From Candidatus Lutacidiplasma silvani (lineage in GTDB: Archaea; Thermoplasmatota; Thermoplasmata; Lutacidiplasmatales; UBA184), in contig JAKIVZ010000014.1 of NCBI GenBank assembly GCA_022750295.1, positions 1 to 54,181 of the forward strand: 54,181 bases of DNA, given 5' to 3'. The first letter of the stretch is position 1, and every line of letters begins with the position of its first letter. Below the pieces are notes generated by a model, which did not search any database, was not told where the DNA came from, and saw nothing but the letters and a program-made list of their open reading frames with translations. The translations under genes and the position numbers were made by a program. Shown here in pieces: positions 16,061 through 24,560 of this stretch.

Positions 16061-16498
16061 ATGGTGGAAGTCGGAGATTCCGCGCCCGAGTTCGAGGGAC
16101 CCAGTTCGCTCGGCGGGAACTTCAAACTCTCGGAGCACAAGGGGCACCCCGTCGTGGTCTACTTCTACCCGGCGGCCAGCACGCCCGGCTGCCGGATCGA
16201 GACCAAGGCGTTCCAGGACCTGCACGCCGAGTTCCAGAAGCGGCACGTGACCCTCGTGGGCGTCAGCGTGGACTCCCCGGAGGCGGAGGCGAAATTCGCG
16301 GGCGAGTGCGCCACCGGCTTCGGGCTCGTCGCCGACTCGAAGGGGTCGATCGCGACCGCGTACGGCGTGATGGGGCCGTCCGGGCGGGCGAGCCGCGTGA
16401 CGTTCCTCCTCGCCCCGGACGGCAAGGTCGTCGAGAAGGTCTCCGGCTCGCCGTTGACGCACGTCGAGCGGGCGAAGGCCCGGTTCCTCTCCGGCTGA
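16061..16498 (+). CDS. bcp: Peroxiredoxin, BCP/PrxQ type
   Basis: 145 residues. Thioredoxin-fold peroxidase reducing H2O2 and organic peroxides. The peroxidatic cysteine is C43 in YFYPAASTPGCRIETKAF, matching the Y-P-x-x-x-T-P-G-C motif. The usual resolving Cys five residues later is absent (ETKAF), so it may act as a 1-Cys enzyme or resolve through another thiol (C88 in GECATGF). Convergent with the MMPL gene, 9 bp apart. Confidence 0.92.
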   Translation: MVEVGDSAPEFEGPSSLGGNFKLSEHKGHPVVVYFYPAASTPGCRIETKAFQDLHAEFQKRHVTLVGVSVDSPEAEAKFAGECATGFGLVADSKGSIATAYGVMGPSGRASRVTFLLAPDGKVVEKVSGSPLTHVERAKARFLSG

Positions 16499-16507
16499 GC
16501 CGGTCGG

Positions 16508-19507
16508 TTACGGCGGGACGTCGGCGCCCGGCGGGCGGGCCGGTGGCGAGGCGGTCGGCGCCTTTCCCCAGACCCGGTCGCCGAGCAGGTGGAGCGTCGC
16601 CGGGACGAGGTACGTCCGCACGACCATCGCATCGAGGACGATGGCGATCGCGACGGCGAAGCCGATCGCGCGCAGGAGGAGGAAGTTCCCCGTGATCAAG
16701 ATCGCGAACGCGCTCGCGAGGATCACGGCGGCGGCGGTGATGATCCCACCCGTCCGCCCAACCGCTTCGACCACCGCTTCGGTCGACGACCGGCCGCGCA
16801 GCCGTTCTTCCCGGACCCGCGTGAGCAGGAAGATGTTGTAGTCGATGCCGAGACCGAGGATCAGGATGAACAGGATCACGGGGACGAAGTAGAACAGCGG
16901 CACCCCGAAGCCGAGGTCGAGCACGAGGTACGTGATCGCCCACGACCAGCCGATCGAGAGGCCGATCGTGGCGACCGCCATCGGGGGGATGAGGTACGAA
17001 CGGAGGGCGACGAAGAGGACGATCAGGAGGCCGATCGACACCACGATCGCCATCCGCTGGAGGGCGAGCGCCGTCTGCGCCTGGATGTCCGACGTCTCCG
17101 AGGCGCCCCCGCCGTAGGCGAGGCCGGTGACCTCCGGATGGGTGGTGGCGAACCCGCTCGCCTCCGACTCGAGCGTGTGGAGGAGGTTGACCGCGTCGAC
17201 GGAGAGCCCCGTCGACGTCGGGACAACCGTGAACCAGACGGTCCGACCGTCGGTGCCCAGGTACGGCGCGAGGCTTCCGGACAGCATCGCCTGGACCGCC
17301 GGTGGCGACGTCGACCAGTTCAGCCACGCGCCGAGCGCGGCGCCCGACGGCCCGACGGGGGAATCGACCCGTTGGACCCCGGACGTCGCGGCGAACGTAT
17401 GGGTGAGGTTCGCCACGTCGGCGAACTCTCCGGCGTTCGGCGTCGACCCGACCACGAGCGGCGCGGAGAACGTGACGAGCACGTCCGTCGGGAACGCGAA
17501 TCCGTTTCCGAACTTCTCGTTCAGTTCCGTCAGCCCGGTCACCGCCGCGTGCCCCGCCGGGAGCTGGCCGTAGAAGTCGTACGATTCGGGGACGTTGAGC
17601 GCGACGTAGAGGAGCGGGACCGAGACGATCAGGATCACGGCGATGATCGTCTTCGGCCGACGCTGGCTGAGCCGCCCGGCCCGGTAGAAGTACCCGGCTT
17701 CGCTTGCGATCCGGGCCCGGCGTTTCTCGGCGGCCGCGGTGAATTTCGCCCCGGTCTCGGGCCAGAAGATCCGGGGGCCGACCAGCGCGAGGAGGGCGGG
17801 GATCAACGTGAGGGAGATCAGGACCGTGATCAGGATCGCGAGGGAGAGGACCGAACCCCACTGGCTGAGGAGCGCGACGCCCGAGAACGTGAGCGCGAGG
17901 GTCGCGAGGATCGCGGTCCCCCCGCTCGTGGCGATCGACTGGCCGGCCCACGTCGTGGAGGTGACGAGCGCCTCCTGGGAGGTGCGGCCCGCGATCAGTT
18001 CCTCCCGGTACCGGGCGACGAGGAAGATCGCATAGTCGGTCCCCACCCCTAAGACGAACGTCGTCACGAGTTCCACCGAAGTCACGTCGACGTGGCCGAC
18101 GAGGGTCCCGACGACCACGACGCCGGCGGTCGCGAGACCGAGCGCGAGCCCGAGGGTGCTGAAGGTGATCAGCGGGGCGAGCGGGGCCCGGAAGTAGAGG
18201 ATCGTGATGATCACGAGGACGAGGAGCGTCAGCGGGAGGACGATCCCGAGGCTCGAGCTCAGGTCGGTCGCCTCGTTCTGGTCGAGGGCGGCCCCCCCCG
18301 TCTGGTAGAACTGGACGGTGTTCGCGACGCCCGAATCGTTCAGGGAGGCGGGGACCACGCGGTCCAGCTCGAGGACGTCGGAGTAGATCGGGGTGGCCCC
18401 GGAGGCGGTGGTGTACCCGTCCTCCACCGTGAACGCGACGATCACGAGGGTCGCGGTCCCGTCAGGGGAGAGGAACTGGGTCCGGATCGACGGCGGGATC
18501 GGAAGCGGGTAGCTCCCGACCGGCGTGGTGTTCGCGACGTTCTGCGCCCACGCGGCGGCGGCCGCGTCCGACGGACCCGACGACGGCCACGCGGCCCAGA
18601 CGTCGGCGACCCAGGCGGGGGAGAGTCCCGCTCCCGTGGCGAGCACCGTCGCCGCCGTGTCCCGCACCGCCGGCCAGATCGTGAAGTTCTCGATCCCGAG
18701 GGTGGCGAGGACGGCGGTCGCCACGGCCCGCTCGGTGAGATTGGGAGCGAGGGTCGGGAGGAGCGCCGCCTCGCCGGTCCGCGCCGCCCCGTCGCTGCAG
18801 GCGACGACGTTGGCAGGGTTCGACGCGCAGTCCGCCGAACCGTTGAATCCGGTCCCCGCGTAGAAGGCGTTCAGGACGGCGATCGACGTCGCGTTCCCGC
18901 CGAGGCTCGCGAGCGTGGTGTTGTACGACGGGGCGTTCGCGTCGGACGCGGGATCGCCCGGATGGGCGGCCACGAACGACTGCCAGGCCTGCACGAACGT
19001 CGTCGGAACCCCCCAGAGGAGTTGCGCCGAGCCGTTGAGGGAGGGGAGGAGCGGCGCCGCACCCGTCGTCCCCGCGACCACGACCCCGTTCGCGAGCTCG
19101 GTCAAGCCCCCGAGGTAGCCGCCGTACGCCGTGTAAAGGCTCGAAACCCCGCCGACGTACGTCAGATTCCGGTCGGCGGAGATCCGATTCGTCACGCGGA
19201 CGGTGGCCGCTTGGCCCGCCGGGTCCGTGACGTCCGGCCCGACCAGGAGCACGTAGCTCGCCGAGGGGGCGGTCTCGTTCGGGAAGAGGTGGCCGATCTC
19301 GTTCGCGGCCTCGGCGCTCGGGGCGGTCGACGGGAGATTCGTCGCCGAGTTGGTCGTGACGGTGCCGACCTTCGGGAGGAGCGGGAGGGCGACGACGAGG
19401 AGGAGGATCCAGAAGATCACCGGGTACCACGGGTGGCGGTGGATGCCTCGGCCGAGCCGGCCGAACGCCCGGGCGCCGAACGTCGCGTCGGCCGGACCTC
19501 CGGACAC
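16508..19507 (-). CDS. MMPL/RND-family membrane transporter
   Basis: 999 residues. Twelve predicted helices in two repeats; each half has one helix, a large external domain, then five helices. The paired motifs GTDYAIFLVARYREEL and GIDYNIFLLTRVREERL are the MMPL-type proton-relay sites. Family members export lipids, glycolipids or toxic compounds using proton motive force. The first external domain (about 60-420) is unusually Asn/Thr/Ser-rich, as in archaeal surface proteins. The TATA-like box at 19530-19538 sits 27 nt from the ATG. The substrate is unknown. Confidence 0.88.
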   Translation of the reverse strand: MSGGPADATFGARAFGRLGRGIHRHPWYPVIFWILLLVVALPLLPKVGTVTTNSATNLPSTAPSAEAANEIGHLFPNETAPSASYVLLVGPDVTDPAGQAATVRVTNRISADRNLTYVGGVSSLYTAYGGYLGGLTELANGVVVAGTTGAAPLLPSLNGSAQLLWGVPTTFVQAWQSFVAAHPGDPASDANAPSYNTTLASLGGNATSIAVLNAFYAGTGFNGSADCASNPANVVACSDGAARTGEAALLPTLAPNLTERAVATAVLATLGIENFTIWPAVRDTAATVLATGAGLSPAWVADVWAAWPSSGPSDAAAAAWAQNVANTTPVGSYPLPIPPSIRTQFLSPDGTATLVIVAFTVEDGYTTASGATPIYSDVLELDRVVPASLNDSGVANTVQFYQTGGAALDQNEATDLSSSLGIVLPLTLLVLVIITILYFRAPLAPLITFSTLGLALGLATAGVVVVGTLVGHVDVTSVELVTTFVLGVGTDYAIFLVARYREELIAGRTSQEALVTSTTWAGQSIATSGGTAILATLALTFSGVALLSQWGSVLSLAILITVLISLTLIPALLALVGPRIFWPETGAKFTAAAEKRRARIASEAGYFYRAGRLSQRRPKTIIAVILIVSVPLLYVALNVPESYDFYGQLPAGHAAVTGLTELNEKFGNGFAFPTDVLVTFSAPLVVGSTPNAGEFADVANLTHTFAATSGVQRVDSPVGPSGAALGAWLNWSTSPPAVQAMLSGSLAPYLGTDGRTVWFTVVPTSTGLSVDAVNLLHTLESEASGFATTHPEVTGLAYGGGASETSDIQAQTALALQRMAIVVSIGLLIVLFVALRSYLIPPMAVATIGLSIGWSWAITYLVLDLGFGVPLFYFVPVILFILILGLGIDYNIFLLTRVREERLRGRSSTEAVVEAVGRTGGIITAAAVILASAFAILITGNFLLLRAIGFAVAIAIVLDAMVVRTYLVPATLHLLGDRVWGKAPTASPPARPPGADVPP

Positions 19508-19529
19508 GGCGCCGGCGGGCCGACGGCGA

Positions 19530-19538
19530 CGATAACGC
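19530..19538 (-). promoter_or_regulatory. TATA-like box for MMPL gene
   Basis: GCGTTATCG on the minus strand, 27 nt from the ATG at 19507 and touching the stop of cbf5. It separates the transporter from the ribosomal transcription unit upstream. Confidence 0.45.
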
Positions 19539-20506
19539 TAACCGGTCCCTTTCGGGGGGTCGGTCGGGGCGGGCGGTTTCCGCCAACTCGCGGGGTAGTC
19601 CGAGGCGTCGGCGACGACGCGGCCGGCGTCGATCACCCACCCCTGCTTCCGTCGGGCGAGGTCGACGGAGTCGACGAGGGCGCGCCCCAGCGCGACCAGG
19701 TCGCCCGAGCGGGAGACGAGGGCGACCGATTGGCCGGCCGAGAACGGACGGAGGACCCGGTCGATCCCGCCCCCGGCGAGGTCGGCGCCGTGGGCCACCG
19801 CGGCGGCCGCCGAGTCGCGGAGGACGACCTGGGGGAACTCCTGCCAGACCTCGCGCATCGGGTGGAGGAGGGCGAGGAGCGGTTCCGGCGCCCCCGCCTT
19901 CGCCCGGACGACCGCGTCGCCGAGGACCGCGACCGGGACCGCCTGCGCCTCGACGAACGGACCGGTCCCGGTCCGCCGGAGCTCCTCGAGGTGACCGCCG
20001 ACGCCGAGCGCGTCGCCCAGGTCGACGGCGAGGGTGCGAACGTACGTTCCGGAGTCGCCGACGACGTCGAGGAGGAGCTTCGTCCCGTTCCGCTCGAGGA
20101 GGTCGAGGCGGTGGATGGTCCGGATCCGGCGCTCCCGTTTGACCGCCGAGCGGACGGGCGGGGTCTGGAAGACGGGGCCGCGGAATTCGAGGAGCGCGGC
20201 GTGCACGGCGGCGTCGGGGACCTCGCCGTGGAGGACGGCGACGCCGATGTACCGCTTCGGGAACTGGAGCACGAGCGGGAGGAGCTTCAGCGCCGGTCCG
20301 ACGCCGATCCACAGGATCCCCGAGACGTTCGGGTCGAGGGTGCCGGCGTGGCCGGCCCGCTCGAGGCCGAGGAGGTCGCGGACCCACGCGGTCACCTGGT
20401 GGGACGTCGGGCCGCGCGGCTTGTCGATGAGGAGGAACGCGCCTTCGGCGATCCGCACCGTCACGACGGCCGGGAGCGGCTCGACGGGGGCGGGAGGTTC
20501 GGTCAC
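19538..20506 (-). CDS. cbf5: tRNA/rRNA pseudouridine synthase Cbf5
   Basis: 322 residues from the GTG at 20506, which overlaps the CMK stop (GTGA). Catalytic Asp is D58 in AGTLDPNVSGIL, and the LLIDKPRGPTSHQV start is typical. The C-terminal PUA domain (about 240-315) binds the ACA/CCA end. In archaea Cbf5 acts with Nop10, Gar1 and L7Ae in H/ACA RNPs and can also modify U55 in the tRNA T-loop, relevant because both tRNA genes here have T-loop introns. Last gene of the ribosomal chain. Confidence 0.95.
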   Translation of the reverse strand: MTEPPAPVEPLPAVVTVRIAEGAFLLIDKPRGPTSHQVTAWVRDLLGLERAGHAGTLDPNVSGILWIGVGPALKLLPLVLQFPKRYIGVAVLHGEVPDAAVHAALLEFRGPVFQTPPVRSAVKRERRIRTIHRLDLLERNGTKLLLDVVGDSGTYVRTLAVDLGDALGVGGHLEELRRTGTGPFVEAQAVPVAVLGDAVVRAKAGAPEPLLALLHPMREVWQEFPQVVLRDSAAAAVAHGADLAGGGIDRVLRPFSAGQSVALVSRSGDLVALGRALVDSVDLARRKQGWVIDAGRVVADASDYPASWRKPPAPTDPPKGTG

Positions 20507-21042
20507 GCCGCCTCCGGGGCCCGGAGGAAGGCGGCGATCGTCCGGACGACGTCGGGGGCCGGGACGTGAGTCGAATCGACCCGGAGGTCGGGGACCTCGG
20601 TCTCGAGGTCGATGTCGTAGTACGTCCGGTACCGGGCCCGCTCGCTCGCTTCGCGGGCGCTCGTCAACCGGCCGACCTCGTCGAGCGAGCCGCCGTCCCG
20701 GTGGACGAGCCGCTCCCACCGGACCCGCTCGTCGGCGGTGACGACGATGTACCGGTTCGGGATCCCGCGCCGACGGAGCAGCGGCCCGGTGAGCCGACCG
20801 TCGAGGAGTCGCGAAGGCGACGCCCGCCGGACCATCTCGTCGTCGAGCGCCCGGTCGATCGACGGGTCGCGCTCGGCGATCGCGCCGAGCTCGGCGAGGG
20901 AGATCCCACGCCGCCGCGCCTCGGCCCGGAAGAGTTCCCCCGCGCTCACGAACTCGAGCGAGAGTTCGGCGGCGAGCGCCCGGCCGGCGGTCGACTTCCC
21001 GCTGCCGGGAGGCCCGCCGATCGTGACGACCCGGTCGGTCAC
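20503..21042 (-). CDS. cmk: Cytidylate kinase (archaeal type)
   Basis: 179 residues from the GTG at 21042, which overlaps the stop of the EMC3-like gene (GTGA). P-loop GGPPGSGKST (9-18), an NMP-binding region (FVSAGELFRAEARRRGISLAELG) and a LID with R-x-x-x-R. It phosphorylates CMP/dCMP. Its position between the EMC3-like gene and cbf5 is the standard archaeal order. Confidence 0.93.
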   Translation of the reverse strand: MTDRVVTIGGPPGSGKSTAGRALAAELSLEFVSAGELFRAEARRRGISLAELGAIAERDPSIDRALDDEMVRRASPSRLLDGRLTGPLLRRRGIPNRYIVVTADERVRWERLVHRDGGSLDEVGRLTSAREASERARYRTYYDIDLETEVPDLRVDSTHVPAPDVVRTIAAFLRAPEAA

Positions 21043-21830
21043 GCGCCCGGCCCAGCCGCGCCGATGGCGGCCGGCGTTGCGAGGCCGTGGGCCGCTTCGT
21101 AGCGCCGGAGGGCGTAGTGCTTCAGCAGCCGCCGGAAGACGAGCGACAGCGGGACGGTGTAGAGGGTGAACAGCAGGAACCATACCGGGATCGGGAGCGG
21201 ATGGAGCGGGGCGAGGAGGTTGATCTGCGCGCCCCCGAGGCTGACGACCGTGTCGGTCGACGCCGCGATGAAGAGGCCGACCCACGTGTAGATCGCGATG
21301 ACGAGGAACCAGGTGACCGCCATCCCCTTGAGTTGGGCGATCGACACCTCGCCGGAGAGCTTCGTCAGCTCCGCCTGGTGGGGCTTCAGCGCCTCGACCC
21401 GGTCCTTCTTGCCGGACTTGACGGCCGCCATCTGGACCTTGCGGAACGCCGCGCTCCAGCTCTGGACCTTCGCCGCCTTGACCCAGTCGGTCGTCCAGTT
21501 GTAGGCGATCGCGGTGAGGAGCATCTCGATCACCGCGGCCGCGAACATCGTGCCGAGGAGGTAGTTGTGGCCGAACCCGATCAGCGGGGCGAGACCGAGG
21601 CCGAAGGTGGTGGCGACGCCGTCGCGGGTGCTCGTCGAGAAGATCATCCAGAGACCGAGGATGAACAGGAACGTCAGGAGGAACGTCGAGACCTTGAACG
21701 TCGGGGCCGGGGGCCGGACCGGTTTGTCGTCGGCCGTGGTCGACGCCTCGGTCGCCTCCGGGTCGTCGGCGGTGGAGAGCGGCTCCGCCGTCTCGTCGGC
21801 GTCGCTCGGGAGCGGCAGCTGCGCCGCCAT
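21039..21830 (-). CDS. EMC3/TMCO1-like membrane insertase (DUF106, Oxa1 superfamily)
   Basis: 263 residues. A disordered acidic N-terminus (1-40) is followed by three core helices (about 48-68, 85-112 and 168-200) and a final one (about 212-235), with a positively charged cytoplasmic coiled coil between them (KAAKVQSWSAAFRKVQMAAVKSGKKDRVEALKP). DUF106 proteins are the archaeal relatives of YidC/Oxa1 and EMC3 and insert membrane proteins. Directly follows secY (4 bp gap), supporting a joint role at the translocon. Confidence 0.88.
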   Translation of the reverse strand: MAAQLPLPSDADETAEPLSTADDPEATEASTTADDKPVRPPAPTFKVSTFLLTFLFILGLWMIFSTSTRDGVATTFGLGLAPLIGFGHNYLLGTMFAAAVIEMLLTAIAYNWTTDWVKAAKVQSWSAAFRKVQMAAVKSGKKDRVEALKPHQAELTKLSGEVSIAQLKGMAVTWFLVIAIYTWVGLFIAASTDTVVSLGGAQINLLAPLHPLPIPVWFLLFTLYTVPLSLVFRRLLKHYALRRYEAAHGLATPAAIGAAGPGA

Positions 21831-21834
21831 CGGT

Positions 21835-23601
21835 CTATTCTCCCCCGAGGAACCGGCGAAGCAGCGGGTTCATCTCCATCAGCTGCTCGCGGCCCATCGC
21901 CTCATACAGATTGATGATGATCCCGACGGTGAGCAGCACGCCCGTGCCGCTCGCGTTCCCGACGGTGCCGATCAGGTCGGCTCCGGCGGCGAGGGCGCCG
22001 ACGGCGGCCCCCGAGATGATCGTGATCACCGGGATGTACCGCTCGAGGACGCGGCGGAGGACCCGCGGTTCCCGACGGAACCCGGGGATCTGCATCCCCG
22101 ACGCCTCGATCTGGCGGGCGACCGCCTCCGGGCCCATGTTCGTCGTCTGGATCCAGAACCGGGCGAAGATGATCGACCCCGTGACCATCACGGAGAAGTA
22201 GATCACCACGTGGGCGAGGTCCTGCCACCACGAGTGGCCGACGAGGAGCGAACCGTACGTCTGGGCGTTCAGGAGCGGCAACAGCCACGATTCGAGGCCG
22301 TTGACCGTGGACAGGTAGTACGCCCCGCCGGTGAGGGGGGTCGTCGCACTCACCCCCAACGCGGTGGCGGCCGTCTGGCTGGCCGGGTACGACCCGATCC
22401 ACCATTGATGGCCCAGGAGCGGGAAGTGCATCAGGGTCGGATTCGACCACAAGAGGATCGAGAACATCGAGACGTTGGCGAGCAGGGCGGCCATCAAGAT
22501 GACCGGGATATTGCTCGCGTAGATCAGCCGCAACGGGTAGCGGCCGCGGGCGCCCCGGGCCTCGGCGTGCGACAGGGGGAGCTCGATCCGCGTCGACTCG
22601 GTCCACGCCACGAGGAAGAAGATCGCGGCGGTTCCGGCGAGCGCGACGACGGGGTTCGGCGAATGGAGGAGGACCTGTTCCCAGCCGCCGCCGGCCATCT
22701 GGCCGGCGTTCAGATTGGTGAAGAACCAGTACGCTTTCGGGATCGTGCCGCTCGGCGGATTCGTCTGGCTGATCGGGGCGGTCGACGTCGCCGGGAGCCA
22801 GTTCAGCGTCCCCTGGACGATCTGCTGGCTGACGCCCGCGGCGATGAACAGCGAGATGCCGCTGCCGATCCCCCACTTCGAGACGACCTCGTCCATCAGG
22901 AAGACGAGGTAGCTGCCGAAGACGAGCTGGGCGATGATGATCACCTCGGCGAGCATCATCCCGTTCCCCGCCGAGCTCGCGTTGAGGCTCGAGACGAGGC
23001 TCGCCGACGGGGTCAGGTACCCGAAGACCTGGGGGACCGCCTCGACGAAGATCATCGCGACGACCATGACCTTCTGGGTCCCCTGGTACATCCCCTTGTC
23101 CTCGTCGTCGGTGAGGTCCAGGTTGATGATCTTCGCCCCGGTGAACAGTTGCATGATGATCGACCCGGTGACGATCGGGCCGATGCCCAGATGCATCAGC
23201 GTCCCCTGCTGGCCGGCGAGGATCGCGCGGTAGCTCTGGAACAGGTCGATGACGGTCGCCTGGTCGACGCCGTACAGGAAGATGTTCGTGAGCACGAAGT
23301 ACAGCAGCAGGACCCCGACGGTCCAGAACATCTTCGTGCGGAACTGGACGTGGCCCTTCGGCTGCGAGACCGCGGGCATCCGCGACGTGATCGGCTTCAG
23401 CCCGTACAGCTTGGACTTCGGGCCGTCGTACGAAAGTCCGAGGAAGAACAGGCTGAAGATCGTGAAGATCGTGAGAACGGTGATCCCGAACGCGATCGGG
23501 GTCGGATGGGCCCAGACCCAGTCGGTGCCGAGCAGGCCGACGGCGACCACCAGGAGCGGGATCGCCCACCGGTAATCGCGCGGGATCTCCTCCTCGGCCA
23601 T
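21835..23601 (-). CDS. secY: Protein translocase subunit SecY, enlarged
   Basis: 588 residues, against about 430-490 in most archaea. The core is recognisable: YGLKPITSRMPAVSQPKG (about 66-83), TM1 (about 91-110), the GPIVTGSIIMQLF plug/TM2b region, WTESTRIELPLSHAEARG (cytoplasmic loop) and GFRREPRVLRRVLERYIPVI. Extra parts: an additional hydrophobic pair at the N-terminus (about 12-30 and 38-57) and two long polar outer loops (about 266-316 and 385-462). It forms the SecYEG/Sec61 channel. It has its own TATA-like box upstream. Confidence 0.95.
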   Translation of the reverse strand: MAEEEIPRDYRWAIPLLVVAVGLLGTDWVWAHPTPIAFGITVLTIFTIFSLFFLGLSYDGPKSKLYGLKPITSRMPAVSQPKGHVQFRTKMFWTVGVLLLYFVLTNIFLYGVDQATVIDLFQSYRAILAGQQGTLMHLGIGPIVTGSIIMQLFTGAKIINLDLTDDEDKGMYQGTQKVMVVAMIFVEAVPQVFGYLTPSASLVSSLNASSAGNGMMLAEVIIIAQLVFGSYLVFLMDEVVSKWGIGSGISLFIAAGVSQQIVQGTLNWLPATSTAPISQTNPPSGTIPKAYWFFTNLNAGQMAGGGWEQVLLHSPNPVVALAGTAAIFFLVAWTESTRIELPLSHAEARGARGRYPLRLIYASNIPVILMAALLANVSMFSILLWSNPTLMHFPLLGHQWWIGSYPASQTAATALGVSATTPLTGGAYYLSTVNGLESWLLPLLNAQTYGSLLVGHSWWQDLAHVVIYFSVMVTGSIIFARFWIQTTNMGPEAVARQIEASGMQIPGFRREPRVLRRVLERYIPVITIISGAAVGALAAGADLIGTVGNASGTGVLLTVGIIINLYEAMGREQLMEMNPLLRRFLGGE

Positions 23602-23627
23602 GAACCGCGGCTCGACCCCCGCCGCTG

Positions 23628-23636
23628 CTTATATTC
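23628..23636 (-). promoter_or_regulatory. Internal TATA box before secY
   Basis: GAATATAAG on the minus strand, 31 nt from the secY ATG, in the 56 bp L15-secY spacer (the longest gap in the chain). It suggests that secY, EMC3-like, cmk and cbf5 can be transcribed independently of the ribosomal proteins. Confidence 0.55.
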
Positions 23637-23657
23637 TCTTCGGGGAGCGAGGACGAA

Positions 23658-24086
23658 CTACGACGCCAACGTCGGCGCCGCGGCGAGGAGCTCTACTTTC
23701 GTCTTGGCGTGCTTCGTCGCGTGGGGGACGAACACCTTCCACGGCTTCGCGGTCGTGCCTCCGCCGAGGAGCCGGTCGACCCCGATCCGGGTCAGGTCGG
23801 CGACGTACCCCGCCGCCGACTCGGTGAGCGCGTTCGCGGCCTTCAGGACCGGGACGAGGCCGTCGAGCTGCCCGACGTTCAGGCTCACCGGATTCGCAAC
23901 GATCTCCGGCGGGCGCTTGAACCCGTGCCGGCCGAAGTGGTCCGGCGCGTAGATCAGCATCGACTTGAACTTGTACTTGTGGAGCCCGGCGTTCCCGCGG
24001 CCCCCCTGCTTCCCCGCGCCCCGACCCGCCTTGATCCCGCGGCCGTGGGTGCGGAGTCCCCGGAACTTCCTCGTGCGGCTCGGCAT
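23658..24086 (-). CDS. rpl15: Ribosomal protein uL15
   Basis: 142 residues. The N-terminal R-G-x-R-T-H-G-R-G loop-rich segment (FRGLRTHGRGIKAGRGAGKQGGRGNAGLHKYK) is the family hallmark that threads into 23S rRNA. The C-terminal globular domain is of normal size. Lies between L30 (13 bp) and secY. Confidence 0.96.
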   Translation of the reverse strand: MPSRTRKFRGLRTHGRGIKAGRGAGKQGGRGNAGLHKYKFKSMLIYAPDHFGRHGFKRPPEIVANPVSLNVGQLDGLVPVLKAANALTESAAGYVADLTRIGVDRLLGGGTTAKPWKVFVPHATKHAKTKVELLAAAPTLAS

Positions 24087-24099
24087 CTGGACCTCCCCG

Positions 24100-24558
24100 T
24101 TACATCATCCGGCGCGCGAGGTCGTTCACCGCGCGGCCGCGGTACCCCAGCGCCCCGCCGAGGGCGAACGGCTTCTTCGTCGATCGCCACCCGCCCTTCG
24201 GCGGGCGGAGGCGCATCAGCGGGCGGACCCCGGGGGTCCGGGAGAGCCCCTCGGCGAGAATGGTGCGCGTGAGGTCGTTGAAGTCCTTCGCCCGGGCGAC
24301 CTCCCGGGCGGTCTCGTCGGTGAGCCGCTCGCCGGTCGTGCTCTCGCCCCGCTCCTTGAGCAGCAGGCTCAAGGTATCGGGCTCCGCCTCGCCCCAGGTG
24401 ACGTACCCCTGGACCTTCGTGAGCATCCCCCGGACGTCGGGCGCCTCGCGGACGACCGTCGCGTGGTTCGGGCGGGTGAGGTGGAGGGAGTCGAGGGTCT
24501 GGACGATGTCGTGGCGAGCGTGGATCGAGCCGCGGACGCGGATCACCATCCACGCCAT
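24100..24558 (-). CDS. rpl30: Ribosomal protein uL30
   Basis: 152 residues from the ATG at 24558 (WMVIRVRGSIHARHDIVQTLDSLHLTRPNHATVV), the long archaeal/eukaryotic form with a C-terminal extension ending RPPKGGWRSTKKPFALGGALGYRG. It is 2 bp after the uS5 stop. A frame open further upstream (to 25047) runs through uS5 and is not used. Confidence 0.96.
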   Translation of the reverse strand: MAWMVIRVRGSIHARHDIVQTLDSLHLTRPNHATVVREAPDVRGMLTKVQGYVTWGEAEPDTLSLLLKERGESTTGERLTDETAREVARAKDFNDLTRTILAEGLSRTPGVRPLMRLRPPKGGWRSTKKPFALGGALGYRGRAVNDLARRMM

Positions 24559-24560
24559 CG

